The notes under the pieces: generated by a model
Seen by the model: the letters and a program-made list of their open reading frames with translations, nothing else
Databases searched by the model: none
Told to the model about the DNA's origin: nothing
Made by a program: the position numbers and the translations under genes
Assembly (NCBI GenBank): GCA_946626535.1
Contig: CAMOUK010000012.1
Coordinates: 1-39,278 of the forward strand
DNA: 39,278 nt
Reading direction: 5' to 3'
DNA from: an uncultured Caryophanales bacterium
GTDB taxonomy: Bacteria; Bacillota_I; Bacilli_A; Acholeplasmatales; Anaeroplasmataceae
Part shown: positions 31,114 through 39,273 of the stretch, piece by piece
Layout: each line of letters opens with the position of its first letter
Numbering within the stretch: the stretch's first letter is position 1

Positions 31114-34000
31114 CTACTTTATTTCCTGTATTAGGCTTAGTCTTTTTAGCCTCTTTATAATATTTCTTCCAAGCTTTTCTCTTAAGCTTCATTTGTCTAG
31201 CTTCCTTAGAGCCTGAATGAGCCATAATCTTGAAAGCTCTAGGAAGAGCGTAGCCAATTAAGCCACCAACCTTCTTTTCAGCAACTCTCATATTTGTGCA
31301 TTCTGGATGATCTCTAACAAGGTGGATTGCATCAAATTCGCACTTTGTAGTACAAACACCACAACCGATACACTTATTATAATCAACAACTGAAGCACCG
31401 CATCCTAAGCATCTAGCTGTTTCAATCTTAACCTGCTCTTCTGTAAATGTCTTATGAGCATCCTTAAATGACATCTTATGGTCGAATGAATCATCCATAC
31501 CTTCAACCTGACGCTTTGCCTCATCATAGCCAGTAGCTAGGAAGTCATCAGTATCAAGAGGAATAAAGTTTCTTCTATCCTTACCAATAGTCATATGTGC
31601 ATGAGGTCTTACAAATCTATGAATTGAATCTGCAACCTCGTGACCTTGAGCGATAGCATCAATAACAAATTTAGGACCAGTATAAACATCACCACCAACA
31701 AAGATTTGTTCATCGTTTGTTTGATATGTTAGCTTATCTGCAATTGGGTAATTACCATGGTGGAATTGAACCTTAGTACCTTCTAGCATCTTACCCCATT
31801 CAATTGCTTGACCAATAGCAAATACGATTCTATCAGCCTCAACTGTAACAGTTTCATTTTCATCATATAATGGGGAGAATTTCTTAGTTTCTGGATCAAT
31901 TGTTCTTAAGCATTTCTTTAATGTGATTCCTGTTACATTACCATTTTCATCAACTATAACTTCCTTTGGACCCCAAGAATTGTTGATTTCAACATTTTCT
32001 TCCTTAGCCTCTTCAATTTCATCTTTTGAAGCTGGCATAGTATCTAGAGTCTCAAGTGAATACATCTTAACTGATTTAGCATTTAATCTATGTGATACTC
32101 TTGCGCAATCGATAGCTACGTTACCACCACCGATAACAACGATATTCTTACCTTCTAAGCTTTCCTTAGATTCATAAGCTTCCTTTAGGAATTCAACAGC
32201 CACTGAAGTACCCTTTGCTGTATCGTTAGCTACGTTTGGTCTTCTACCACCTTGACAACCAATTGCGATATAGAAAGCCTTATAACCTTGCTTCTTTAAT
32301 TCATCTAAAGTGATATCCTTACCAATTTCAACACCACATTCAATTTCAACGCCTAAAGCCTTAATTACCTCAATTTCAGCATCTATAACATCTTTTTCAA
32401 GCTTATATGATGGAATACCATATTGCATCATACCGCCTGGCTTAGCGTTCTTTTCAAATACATGAGGTCTATAGCCCATTACAGCTAAATAATATGCTGC
32501 AGAAAGACCTGCTGGACCAGCACCGATAATAGCAATCTTATCATCAAATTCACCAAATACATTTGGTATTACCTTATTAGGTATATATCTATGTTCTTGC
32601 TTGATTTCTCTATCAGCAACGAATTTCTTAACTGCATCGATAGCGACAGCCTCATCAATTTTTCCTCTTGTACAAGCTTGTTCGCATCTCTTATTACATA
32701 CACGTCCACAAACTGCTGGGAATGGATTTTCCTTCTTAATTAAGGCTAAAGCTTCCTCATATCTTCCTTGATTAGCCATCTTTAAATAGCCTTGTACTGG
32801 AACATGTGCTGGACATGCTGCCTTACAAGGAGATGAACCTGTATCATAAGAATTTTTCATTCTTGCTGTATCACGATAATTTTCATCCCATGCATATTTA
32901 CCCCAACGAATCTTATCAGGTAAAACAGATACAGGATATTTAACCTGAGATCCATCCTTCTTGCATAGCTTTTGACCTAGCTTTACTGCACCTGATGGAC
33001 AATATTCAACACATCTACCACAGGCAACACAGTTTTTAGGATCAACCTTTGCAGTATATGCACTTCTACTCATATTTGGAGTATTAAATAATAATGATGT
33101 CCTTAAAGCATTACAAATCTTTACATTACAATTACAGATAGCAAAAATCTTATTGAAGCCATCGATATTAGTAATTTGATGTACAAAGCCGTTATCCTCA
33201 GCCTTCTTAATAATTTCTAATGCTCTTTCCTTAGTTATAAATGTACCTTTACCAGTTTCAACCATATAATCGGCCATATCACCCATACCGATACACCAAC
33301 CTCTAGGGTCATCAGCACAGCCCTCATCTAAAGCTGCTCTTGATGCTCTACAAGAACAAATACCAGTAGAGAAATGTCCATCATATTTTTGAATCCAATA
33401 TGATATCTTTTCATATTTTACAGCTTCATTATTCATTTCAATAGCTTTTTCAACTGGAAGTACGTGCATACCAATACCATTTCCACCAGGTCTAATCATA
33501 GATGTAACCTTTTCAAGTGGTGTAAATGTCATTCTTTCGAAGAATGAAGCAACCTCTGGATGCTCATCTATTCTAGATTGTAAGCTGTTGAAGAATTCTG
33601 CTGAACCAGGTACAAAGAATGGTAGCATATATCTTTTCTTTCTTGGTGCGTCCTTAATTGGACCATTATCATCATAATTGTTACCATAATCATATTCAAT
33701 TAAACCAATTATAGCCATTTCATCTAAGATTTTTTGTAGCTTAGCTGGTTCAATCTTTTTATTTAATTTTTGTAATTCCTCAAAATAGTAATGCTTTCTA
33801 ACCTTCATAGTTAAAGCAACATCAGCCATTTCATCTGTTACTATATCCTTTAATCCCCAATATTCAGGATCATTAGAAGTAACGCCAAAAAGCTTACGAG
33901 GAATAACGTCAGTTATTTTTTGTCCTAATTTTAATATTTTCTTTCTTGGATTTTTTTCACCTTGAGCAGGTATCTTAACATAATCGTATTGTTCAGGCAT
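31106..34000 (-). CDS. large iron-sulfur flavoprotein with GltD-like NAD(P)H module
   Basis: About 964 residues. Regions in order: an unrecognised N-terminal part with CSCRASRAALDEGC and CIGMGD (about 217-240) and CNCNVKIC (about 292); a ferredoxin motif CVACGRCVEYCPSGA (about 324); a GltD-type cysteine domain (PCKAACPAHVPVQGYL near 390, then CGRVCNKRCEQACTRG near 435); an FAD fold IAIIGAGPAGLSAAYYL (about 488) and NAD(P) fold VVIGGGNVAIDCARV (about 620) with FVGGDVYTG (about 765); and a C-terminal ferredoxin CIGCGVCTTKCEFDA (about 875). It should pass electrons between NAD(P)H, FAD and several [4Fe-4S] clusters in the cytosol. GGAGG serves the ATG at 34000, one base after the hypB stop. Partner unknown. 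Confidence 0.88.
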   Translation of the reverse strand: MPEQYDYVKIPAQGEKNPRKKILKLGQKITDVIPRKLFGVTSNDPEYWGLKDIVTDEMADVALTMKVRKHYYFEELQKLNKKIEPAKLQKILDEMAIIGLIEYDYGNNYDDNGPIKDAPRKKRYMLPFFVPGSAEFFNSLQSRIDEHPEVASFFERMTFTPLEKVTSMIRPGGNGIGMHVLPVEKAIEMNNEAVKYEKISYWIQKYDGHFSTGICSCRASRAALDEGCADDPRGWCIGMGDMADYMVETGKGTFITKERALEIIKKAEDNGFVHQITNIDGFNKIFAICNCNVKICNALRTSLLFNTPNMSRSAYTAKVDPKNCVACGRCVEYCPSGAVKLGQKLCKKDGSQVKYPVSVLPDKIRWGKYAWDENYRDTARMKNSYDTGSSPCKAACPAHVPVQGYLKMANQGRYEEALALIKKENPFPAVCGRVCNKRCEQACTRGKIDEAVAIDAVKKFVADREIKQEHRYIPNKVIPNVFGEFDDKIAIIGAGPAGLSAAYYLAVMGYRPHVFEKNAKPGGMMQYGIPSYKLEKDVIDAEIEVIKALGVEIECGVEIGKDITLDELKKQGYKAFYIAIGCQGGRRPNVANDTAKGTSVAVEFLKEAYESKESLEGKNIVVIGGGNVAIDCARVSHRLNAKSVKMYSLETLDTMPASKDEIEEAKEENVEINNSWGPKEVIVDENGNVTGITLKKCLRTIDPETKKFSPLYDENETVTVEADRIVFAIGQAIEWGKMLEGTKVQFHHGNYPIADKLTYQTNDEQIFVGGDVYTGPKFVIDAIAQGHEVADSIHRFVRPHAHMTIGKDRRNFIPLDTDDFLATGYDEAKRQVEGMDDSFDHKMSFKDAHKTFTEEQVKIETARCLGCGASVVDYNKCIGCGVCTTKCEFDAIHLVRDHPECTNMRVAEKKVGGLIGYALPRAFKIMAHSGSKEARQMKLKRKAWKKYYKEAKKTKPNTGNKVDA

Positions 34001-34001
34001 T

Positions 34002-34673
34002 TTATTTCCTCCACTCATCTATTTTGTCTTCTAAATATTTACAAACCTGATCTATTCCTTCATTCTTTAAAGCTGAAATAGGAATAATAGTTGCTTTTTC
34101 ATTTCTAAATTTAATGTTTTCTTCTACTTTTTCTAAGCTGAAATTGAAATAATCGATAACATCGATTTTATTAATAACAACTAAATCACAAACCTGGAAC
34201 ATCAAAGGATATTTAATAGGCTTATCATCCCCTTCAGGAACTGATAAGATATTCATATTCATTGATGAGCCTGTATCAAATTCAGCAGGGCATACTAGAT
34301 TACCTACATTTTCTAGGAAGATAACATCATAGTTTTTATCACCAAAGCCAGATAAACCATCCTTAGTCATAGTAGCATCTAGATGGCACATACCTCCTGT
34401 ATGAATTTGAATCGCATCGACTCCTGTCTTTTCAATAATAGTCTTAGTATCTACTAAGCCATCAATATCTGCTTCCATAACAGCAATCTTATATTTTTTC
34501 TTCAATTCATTTATTATCGCTGTTAAAGTAGTTGTTTTACCAGCACCAGGAGATGCCATAACATTTAATAAAAATGTCTTCTTCTTTTTAAGCTCAGCTC
34601 TTAAAGCATCAGCCTCAATTTCATTTTCCTTAAAGACACTTTCCTTTATTTCAATTACACGTATTTTTTCCAT
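34002..34673 (-). CDS. hypB: nickel-insertion GTPase HypB
   Basis: 223 residues, a SIMIBI GTPase that powers nickel delivery. Walker A ASPGAGKTT (40-48), EADIDG (67-72), metal site GMCHLDA (Cys96, His97), ENVGNLVCPAEFD (Cys128) and NKID all match HypB. The N-terminal CxxCGC nickel site and His-rich stretch found in some HypB proteins are missing, so storage capacity should be low. AGGTGA is 4 bases from the ATG. First gene of hypB - flavoprotein - hypA. The unusual split of the two chaperones by a redox enzyme suggests a common client or function. Confidence 0.94.
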   Translation of the reverse strand: MEKIRVIEIKESVFKENEIEADALRAELKKKKTFLLNVMASPGAGKTTTLTAIINELKKKYKIAVMEADIDGLVDTKTIIEKTGVDAIQIHTGGMCHLDATMTKDGLSGFGDKNYDVIFLENVGNLVCPAEFDTGSSMNMNILSVPEGDDKPIKYPLMFQVCDLVVINKIDVIDYFNFSLEKVEENIKFRNEKATIIPISALKNEGIDQVCKYLEDKIDEWRK

Positions 34674-34688
34674 AATTTCACCTAAATA

Positions 34689-34706
34689 ATTAATTGTTTA
34701 ATTAAT
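34689..34706. promoter_or_regulatory. AT-rich palindrome in the hypB leader, shared with the metal-efflux leader
   Basis: ATTAATT-GTTT-AATTAAT (7-base arms). It includes the 15 bases TTAATTGTTTAATTA also found at 12224-12238 before the metal-efflux genes. A shared metal-responsive site is possible; chance in AT-rich DNA is the alternative. Confidence 0.4.
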
Positions 34707-34717
34707 AATCGTAAAAA

Positions 34718-34734
34718 TGATAGTCTGACTATCA
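34718..34734. promoter_or_regulatory. operator-like palindrome just after the hypB promoter
   Basis: TGATAGT-CTG-ACTATCA, perfect 7-base arms with a 3-base centre, spanning roughly +2 to +18 of the predicted transcript. It is not the NikR type (two half-sites about 16 bases apart). Confidence 0.5.
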
Positions 34735-34742
34735 GCTAAATA

Positions 34743-34770
34743 AGTATAACATAATTAGATAAAAAATCAA
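34743..34770 (-). promoter_or_regulatory. hypB operon promoter
   Basis: Minus-strand TTGATT (34765-34770), 16-base spacer, TATACT (34743-34748) with an extended TG one base upstream of the -10 box. Confidence 0.65.
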
Positions 34771-34945
34771 CCTTTTTATGCTTTAATACTCATTAAACAT
34801 CCTTTTCATGTTTATACAAATTTGTCAGTATTATATTGAATTTAAAAATGTAAAACTATAACTTTATATTTTATTATAACATTAAATGATATTTATTTGT
34901 ATATTTTTTTATTAAGCAGAAATAATTGTTCTAAGAACAATAAGT
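34771..34945. other. AT-rich intergenic stretch without a recognisable gene
   Basis: Part of the largest gap in the window (34674-34960, 287 bases). Besides the hypB promoter and two palindromes it holds a 17-base perfect palindrome, ATTGTTCT-A-AGAACAAT (34925-34941), next to the terminator at 34946-34973, and a weaker AAACAT/ATGTTT repeat near 34795-34813. A minus-strand -10-like TATAAT near 34840 has no convincing -35. No supported reading frame or known riboswitch was seen. Confidence 0.5.
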
Positions 34946-34973
34946 AAAAAAGAGCGTTTGTTACGCTCTTTTT
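34946..34973 (-). terminator. terminator of the ABC importer operon
   Basis: Eleven-base stem AAAAAGAGCGT (34947-34957) / ACGCTCTTTTT (34963-34973), 5-base loop that touches the methyltransferase stop codon, then T on the minus strand. Confidence 0.92.
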
Positions 34974-35539
34974 AGTACCATAAGATATCTATCTTGTTCA
35001 TCTATTGAATTTTCTAATATGAAATACTTACTAAAATACTTATATTCCTCTTCTGGATTATTTAAACCACAAGAGATATCCTTTGCTTTTTCATTATGAT
35101 GATTATTTAATCTTTCCTTACCTAAATCATGCATAATAATTAAACAACCAAATCCATCTAATAATTCATATGCCTTTTTAGCTAAGGCTTCCTTATCTAA
35201 AAAATGAGGAAAGGCATTAAAGATAATTATTTTATCGAATTTATTATCAAATTTATAATCTATAAAATCACCAACATAATATTCATATTTATTAGTATCA
35301 TTATTGATTCTTTTAGCCCCTTCTATCATCTTAGATGATAAATCAAGGCCAATTACTTTCGTATTAGAATATTTATAGATAAAAGGACTAATAACACCTT
35401 TACCACAGCCTAAATCTAATACCTTATCACCTTTTTTGATATTTACTAATTCAAATAACTCTTCTATTGCCTTATAATTATTTCCATCATTATTCCAGCT
35501 ATCAGCAATATTTTCAAAAAATTCTTTTACCGGATTCAT
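34961..35539 (-). CDS. class I SAM-dependent methyltransferase
   Basis: 192 residues, Rossmann-type methyltransferase with VLDLGCGKGVISPFIY (motif I, about 40-55), VIGLDLSSKMIEGA (motif II Asp, about 63-76) and IIIFNAFPHFLD (about 108). Substrate unknown; the sequence is of the general UbiE/Methyltransf_11/25 kind. Its ATG overlaps the stop of the binding-protein gene by one base, placing it last in an ABC importer operon. In that setting it may modify the imported ligand or a tetrapyrrole, but this is conjecture. Confidence 0.85.
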   Translation of the reverse strand: MNPVKEFFENIADSWNNDGNNYKAIEELFELVNIKKGDKVLDLGCGKGVISPFIYKYSNTKVIGLDLSSKMIEGAKRINNDTNKYEYYVGDFIDYKFDNKFDKIIIFNAFPHFLDKEALAKKAYELLDGFGCLIIMHDLGKERLNNHHNEKAKDISCGLNNPEEEYKYFSKYFILENSIDEQDRYLMVLKRA

Positions 35540-36711
35540 TAATTAAATATAGTCTCCTTATTTACCTTAGAATAGCCAGAATAGCTCATTGGATAAGCAT
35601 TAATCTTACTAGCAAGCTCTTCACCTAAAAATACCTTTGTAATTTGATTTAGCTTAGCGTTGATATCAATATCACTAAATAGGCTTGGATAAACTACCTT
35701 ACCACTCCACCAAGTATTACATAAAGCAATTTCTACATTTGTATAGTAGGCATTATATGCAAGCTGTAGATATACCTCACCATCATTCCATGCCTTACAG
35801 TCATCAAACATTTGAGGATTTTCCTTAAATAATGTCTTAATATTTTTTACTGCAGCAGCATCCATAATCATAACATCCATTGATGGTGCTAATTTTTCAA
35901 ACTTTTCTGCCTCAATTCCTTGAATGCCATCCTTAGCTAATTTTGAAACAACATTGTTAATATGAGCTACATTAAATGGTGCGTAATTTTGAGCAGTCTG
36001 TAAATGATTTGTTGTACCCCAGTTACCAAGTCCCATTACATAGACCTTTTTTTGATCAGCAACTACGATATTCTTTGTTCTTCTTTCAATTTCTGCCTTT
36101 TCAGAAGCGATAAAGTCATTAACCTTTTTAGCTTGTTCATTTCTATTAAATACCTTACCTAATAGCTCTAATGAATTTTTAAGCTTAGCATCAAATACAC
36201 CAGCACTACCATAGCTTATAACAACTACTGGAACATTTAAATCATCAGAAAGTTTATTAGCCTTATCAGTATCCTCATATTCAGAAACAATAATATCTGG
36301 ATTACAATTTAAAATCTTTTCAGCCTCGGCTATTTGATTTTGAGGTCCACCAACACCACATGAAGAAAGCTTTTTAAACTTTTCTTCATTTGCGACAACA
36401 TATGGTCTTGCAACACCATCAAATAATGTGGGTCTCTTATCAAGTGATAAATTATCGATATCCTCAACACCTGCAAGCTTATCTACATTACCAACATAAG
36501 AATATAATCTTAAAGCACCAGCACCGATACAAACAACTCTTTCATATGAGCCAGTTTTAACAGCTACATCTCTTCCAATCGCATCCTTAACTGTAATATC
36601 TTCAACCTTAGTATCAGCATTTTGATTACAAGATGCTAATCCTAAAAATGAAAATAAAATAATAAATAAAATAATAAATTGATTCTTCTTAGTCTTTAAT
36701 AAACTTAACAT
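35539..36711 (-). CDS. ABC importer substrate-binding lipoprotein (FecB/BtuF type)
   Basis: 390 residues. Lipoprotein signal peptide: basic start, hydrophobic core (about 11-24) and lipobox LASC with Cys28 as the lipidated residue. The mature part is a class III binding protein (Peripla_BP_2, PF01497) with VKDAIGRDVAV, ERVVCIGAG, NPDIIVSEYED (about 135) and a C-terminal AYNAYYTNVEIALCNTWW region. It captures an iron-siderophore, heme or cobalamin-like ligand at the cell surface. GAAAATTTAT separates AAGGAG from the ATG, and the first 23 bases overlap the end of the ATPase gene. Ligand cannot be chosen from sequence. Confidence 0.92.
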   Translation of the reverse strand: MLSLLKTKKNQFIILFIILFSFLGLASCNQNADTKVEDITVKDAIGRDVAVKTGSYERVVCIGAGALRLYSYVGNVDKLAGVEDIDNLSLDKRPTLFDGVARPYVVANEEKFKKLSSCGVGGPQNQIAEAEKILNCNPDIIVSEYEDTDKANKLSDDLNVPVVVISYGSAGVFDAKLKNSLELLGKVFNRNEQAKKVNDFIASEKAEIERRTKNIVVADQKKVYVMGLGNWGTTNHLQTAQNYAPFNVAHINNVVSKLAKDGIQGIEAEKFEKLAPSMDVMIMDAAAVKNIKTLFKENPQMFDDCKAWNDGEVYLQLAYNAYYTNVEIALCNTWWSGKVVYPSLFSDIDINAKLNQITKVFLGEELASKINAYPMSYSGYSKVNKETIFN

Positions 36712-37447
36712 ATAAATTTTCTCCTTGTCTAACTATTGAACATTTTTTATTAAATGTTTTACTTAAATGTTCTTCATTAAATGCTTCTTTATCACCTGAA
36801 GCTATAACACTACCATCCTTTATAAATATAAATTTATCGCCAATATCATAAGCCAAATTTAAATTATGAAGTGATAATAATATACAAATATTTTTCTTCT
36901 TTGATATTTCAATAATTTTATCTTGAAGTAGCATTTCATTAACAACATCTAAATTTGATGTAGGCTCATCAAATATCAATATCTTAGGCTTTTGTGCAAT
37001 AGCACGAGCTATGGCAACTATTTGTTTTTCTCCACCTGATAGCTCATTAGCGTTTTTATAGGCGATATCTTCTAAATTAAATTCCTTTATAATTTCTAAT
37101 ACCTCATCTTTATTTTCTTTAGTTAAATTAAAATTATAATAAGGTATTAATCCCATAGAGATTACATCAAATACTGTAAGCTCGGGCATATAGACATTTT
37201 GTGAAACATAGGCTACAAGCCTAGCTCTTTTTTTTGATGATAAATTAACTATATCTATATCATCTACTAAGATAGAGCCACATTTAGGCTTAATAAATCC
37301 TAATATTGTTTTAAATATTGTAGATTTACCAGAACCATTTTCACCTATTATTACTCCAACATTACCATAATCAAGATTAAATGAAATATCATTTATAACA
37401 TCATATTTTTTTAAATATCCAGAGGTTAGGTTTTCAACCTTAAGCAT
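36689..37447 (-). CDS. ABC importer ATPase (FecE/BtuD type)
   Basis: 252 residues with a complete ATPase set: Walker A GENGSGKST (about 34-42), Q-loop YVSQN, signature LSGGEKQ (about 135), Walker B ILIFDEPTSNLD (about 156-167), D-loop and switch His in LLSLHNLNLA. It drives import by the FecCD-type permease encoded just upstream; its ATG overlaps the permease stop by eight bases. The sequence matches iron/cobalamin uptake ATPases rather than metal-ion-only ZnuC types. Confidence 0.93.
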   Translation of the reverse strand: MLKVENLTSGYLKKYDVINDISFNLDYGNVGVIIGENGSGKSTIFKTILGFIKPKCGSILVDDIDIVNLSSKKRARLVAYVSQNVYMPELTVFDVISMGLIPYYNFNLTKENKDEVLEIIKEFNLEDIAYKNANELSGGEKQIVAIARAIAQKPKILIFDEPTSNLDVVNEMLLQDKIIEISKKKNICILLSLHNLNLAYDIGDKFIFIKDGSVIASGDKEAFNEEHLSKTFNKKCSIVRQGENLYVKFIKD

Positions 37448-38480
37448 TTATATCACCTCTTTTTCTTCTAAATATAAGATATAAGAAGAATGGAGCACCA
37501 ATAATTGATGTTATTATTCCTACAGGTATCCGTGTTCCATTGCCAATTATTCTTGCTAAAGTATCTGAAAGTAATAATAGTATTGAGCCTAATAATATTG
37601 ATGCAGGTATCGTATATTTATGATTATATCCAAATATCTTTTTAGCGATATGTGGGCATACAATACCTATAAAACCAATAATACCAATATTTGAAATACA
37701 TATAGCAACAATAATAGATGTTATTAATAAAGATATAAATCTTAAACCTTCAACTCTTACACCAACACTTTTAGCAACATTATCACCTGATAGCATCGCA
37801 TTATAATGATTTTTAAATAGGCTAAAGAATATATAAGATAGGACTAATATAATAGCTATTATTAAATCTATCTTATAGGTCGCTCTAGATAAATCACCAA
37901 AAGACCATACTACTGCTGCAGATAAGGATACATCTGTTGCGAAAAATTGTAAAAGTGATGTAAAGGCAGTCCAAATAGCTCCCATTGCAACACCTACTAA
38001 AATTACTGTTTCCTTTGATAAAGATTTAAATTTACATAGGCCTAAAGTAATTAAAACTGAAACAAAGGCAAAAATAAAGGCAACTAGAGATGTTGAATAA
38101 ACATTTGAGCTAGCCATTATATTATTTAGATTATTACCTGTAACAAGAAATCCACCCGCAAAGCCTATAATAGCTAAATTAGCACCAAATGTTGCCGCAT
38201 TTGAAACTCCTAATGTTGAAGGTGATGCCATATCATTTCCAAGGCAGGTTTGCATAATTAAGCCTGCAATAGATAACCCTGCCCCAACAAGTAAGGCAGC
38301 TATTGTTCTAGGAAGTCTAATCTTTTGCATAATTACGATATAATTATTTTGACCTTTACCAAATAAAGCAGTTAAGGCATCAGAAAAAGACATGTTAGAT
38401 GTACCAACAAAAATAGAAATAATGAATAATAAAATTGTCAAAATTATTAATGAAATCAGTATCACTATTTTCTTTTTCAT
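37440..38480 (-). CDS. ABC importer permease (FecCD/BtuC type)
   Basis: 346 residues with about ten membrane helices, as for FecCD permeases. Typical segments are IRLPRTIAALLVGAGLSIAG (about 55-74), GNDMASPSTLGVSNAATFGANLAI (about 80-103) and IGFIGIVCPHIAKKIFG (about 268-284, the coupling-helix region), ending in PVGIITSIIGAPFFLYLI. One gene is present, so the transporter is a homodimer. A longer frame starting at 38567 is rejected because the ATG at 38480 has GGAGG six bases before it and the upstream part is promoter DNA. First gene of the importer operon. Confidence 0.93.
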   Translation of the reverse strand: MKKKIVILISLIILTILLFIISIFVGTSNMSFSDALTALFGKGQNNYIVIMQKIRLPRTIAALLVGAGLSIAGLIMQTCLGNDMASPSTLGVSNAATFGANLAIIGFAGGFLVTGNNLNNIMASSNVYSTSLVAFIFAFVSVLITLGLCKFKSLSKETVILVGVAMGAIWTAFTSLLQFFATDVSLSAAVVWSFGDLSRATYKIDLIIAIILVLSYIFFSLFKNHYNAMLSGDNVAKSVGVRVEGLRFISLLITSIIVAICISNIGIIGFIGIVCPHIAKKIFGYNHKYTIPASILLGSILLLLSDTLARIIGNGTRIPVGIITSIIGAPFFLYLIFRRKRGDINA

Positions 38481-38500
38481 TTTATACCTCCAGTGCCGAT

Positions 38501-38530
38501 ATTTTATCATTATTTTGTTCACTATTTCAA
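38501..38530 (-). promoter_or_regulatory. promoter of the ABC importer operon
   Basis: Minus-strand TTGAAA (38525-38530), 18-base spacer, TAAAAT (38501-38506). The spacer and -35 box lie in a long inverted repeat. Confidence 0.6.
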
Positions 38531-38541
38531 CAAAATAATGA
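38507..38541. promoter_or_regulatory. long inverted repeat over the ABC importer promoter, candidate TetR or iron operator
   Basis: Thirteen-base arms TCATTATTTTGTT (38507-38519) and AACAAAATAATGA (38529-38541) around a 9-base centre. Related TGTTCAA-type half-sites occur at 38515-38522, 38525-38532 (reverse), 38558-38566 and 38598-38606, the last within the promoter of the divergent TetR-family gene. Confidence 0.6.
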
Positions 38542-38582
38542 ATAAATCTTGTATTTTTGTTCAACATCTTGTAAAATTTAAG

Positions 38583-38615
38583 TGTTTTGAAACATTGTGT
38601 TCAATAACTTAATAT
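38583..38615 (+). promoter_or_regulatory. promoter of the TetR-family gene
   Basis: Plus-strand TTGAAA (38587-38592), 17-base spacer, TAATAT (38610-38615). The -35 box lies in the small palindrome TGTTT-TG-AAACA (38583-38594) and the spacer contains TGTTCAATA. Confidence 0.6.
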
Positions 38616-38657
38616 AAAACATAAAAATTATAAAACACTATGTAAGGAGCTTTTTTT

Positions 38658-39215
38658 ATGGACAAGAGAACAGAAAAAACATTAGATGCCATCTATAAGG
38701 CATTTACAGATTTAATAAATACTAAAGATTATGATGATATTACCATTCAAGATATACTAGATAAATCAAATGTAGGAAGATCTACATTTTATACTCATTT
38801 TAAAACTAAAAATGATTTATTATTAAAAATAAGTAAGGATATCTTTGAACATGTATTTTCTCATTCTTTACAAGAAGAAAAAAGTCATGATTTTTCCAAG
38901 GAAAGTATCTATGACTTTAAACATTTAGTAACTCATATCTTATATCATGTAAGAGATGAAAAGGATTTAATTAGAGGTATTCTTCTTTCTAAAGGAAATG
39001 GACTTTTCCTAGATGAATTTAGAAGACATTTATTAATATTTGCAAATTCATATTTTAATAATTACCCATATTCAAAAAATAATCTAATTCCTCTAGAATT
39101 AAAAAAACAGCTACTATGTGATGAATTTATCGTAATATTAAAATATTGGATTAACGATGGATTTAATGAAACACCAGAAACTCTAACTGAATACTTTGTA
39201 TCACTTATACCATAA
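38658..39215 (+). CDS. TetR-family transcriptional regulator
   Basis: 185 residues: an N-terminal TetR helix-turn-helix (about 5-50, DITIQDILDKSNVGRSTFYTHFKTKNDLL) and a helical ligand domain of the TetR_C_7-like group common in Firmicutes. AAGGAG is eight bases from the ATG. It is divergent from the ABC importer operon and shares an intergenic region with several related half-sites, so it most likely controls that operon and itself. The inducer is unknown; it might be the imported ligand. Confidence 0.93.
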   Translation: MDKRTEKTLDAIYKAFTDLINTKDYDDITIQDILDKSNVGRSTFYTHFKTKNDLLLKISKDIFEHVFSHSLQEEKSHDFSKESIYDFKHLVTHILYHVRDEKDLIRGILLSKGNGLFLDEFRRHLLIFANSYFNNYPYSKNNLIPLELKKQLLCDEFIVILKYWINDGFNETPETLTEYFVSLIP

Positions 39216-39225
39216 GAAAAGGAGC

Positions 39226-39273
39226 TGTGAAAAAACCTAACTTTTAAAAATTGGGGTTTCACAACCCTTTTTT
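39226..39273 (+). terminator. terminator of the TetR-family gene, with an alternative pairing
   Basis: Compact hairpin GGGTT (39254-39258) / AACCC (39263-39267), 4-base loop, then six T. The segment TTTCACA (39257-39263) in this hairpin can instead pair with TGTGAAA (39226-39232), so two exclusive structures are possible. Confidence 0.75.

Noticed and set aside
34790..34816. Eight-codon minus-strand frame upstream of hypB as a possible leader peptide
   Set aside because: It lies upstream of the best hypB promoter and lacks a convincing ribosome site.
38481..38567. 29-residue N-terminal extension of the importer permease
   Set aside because: It crosses the promoter and inverted repeat; GGAGG is correctly spaced only for the ATG at 38480.
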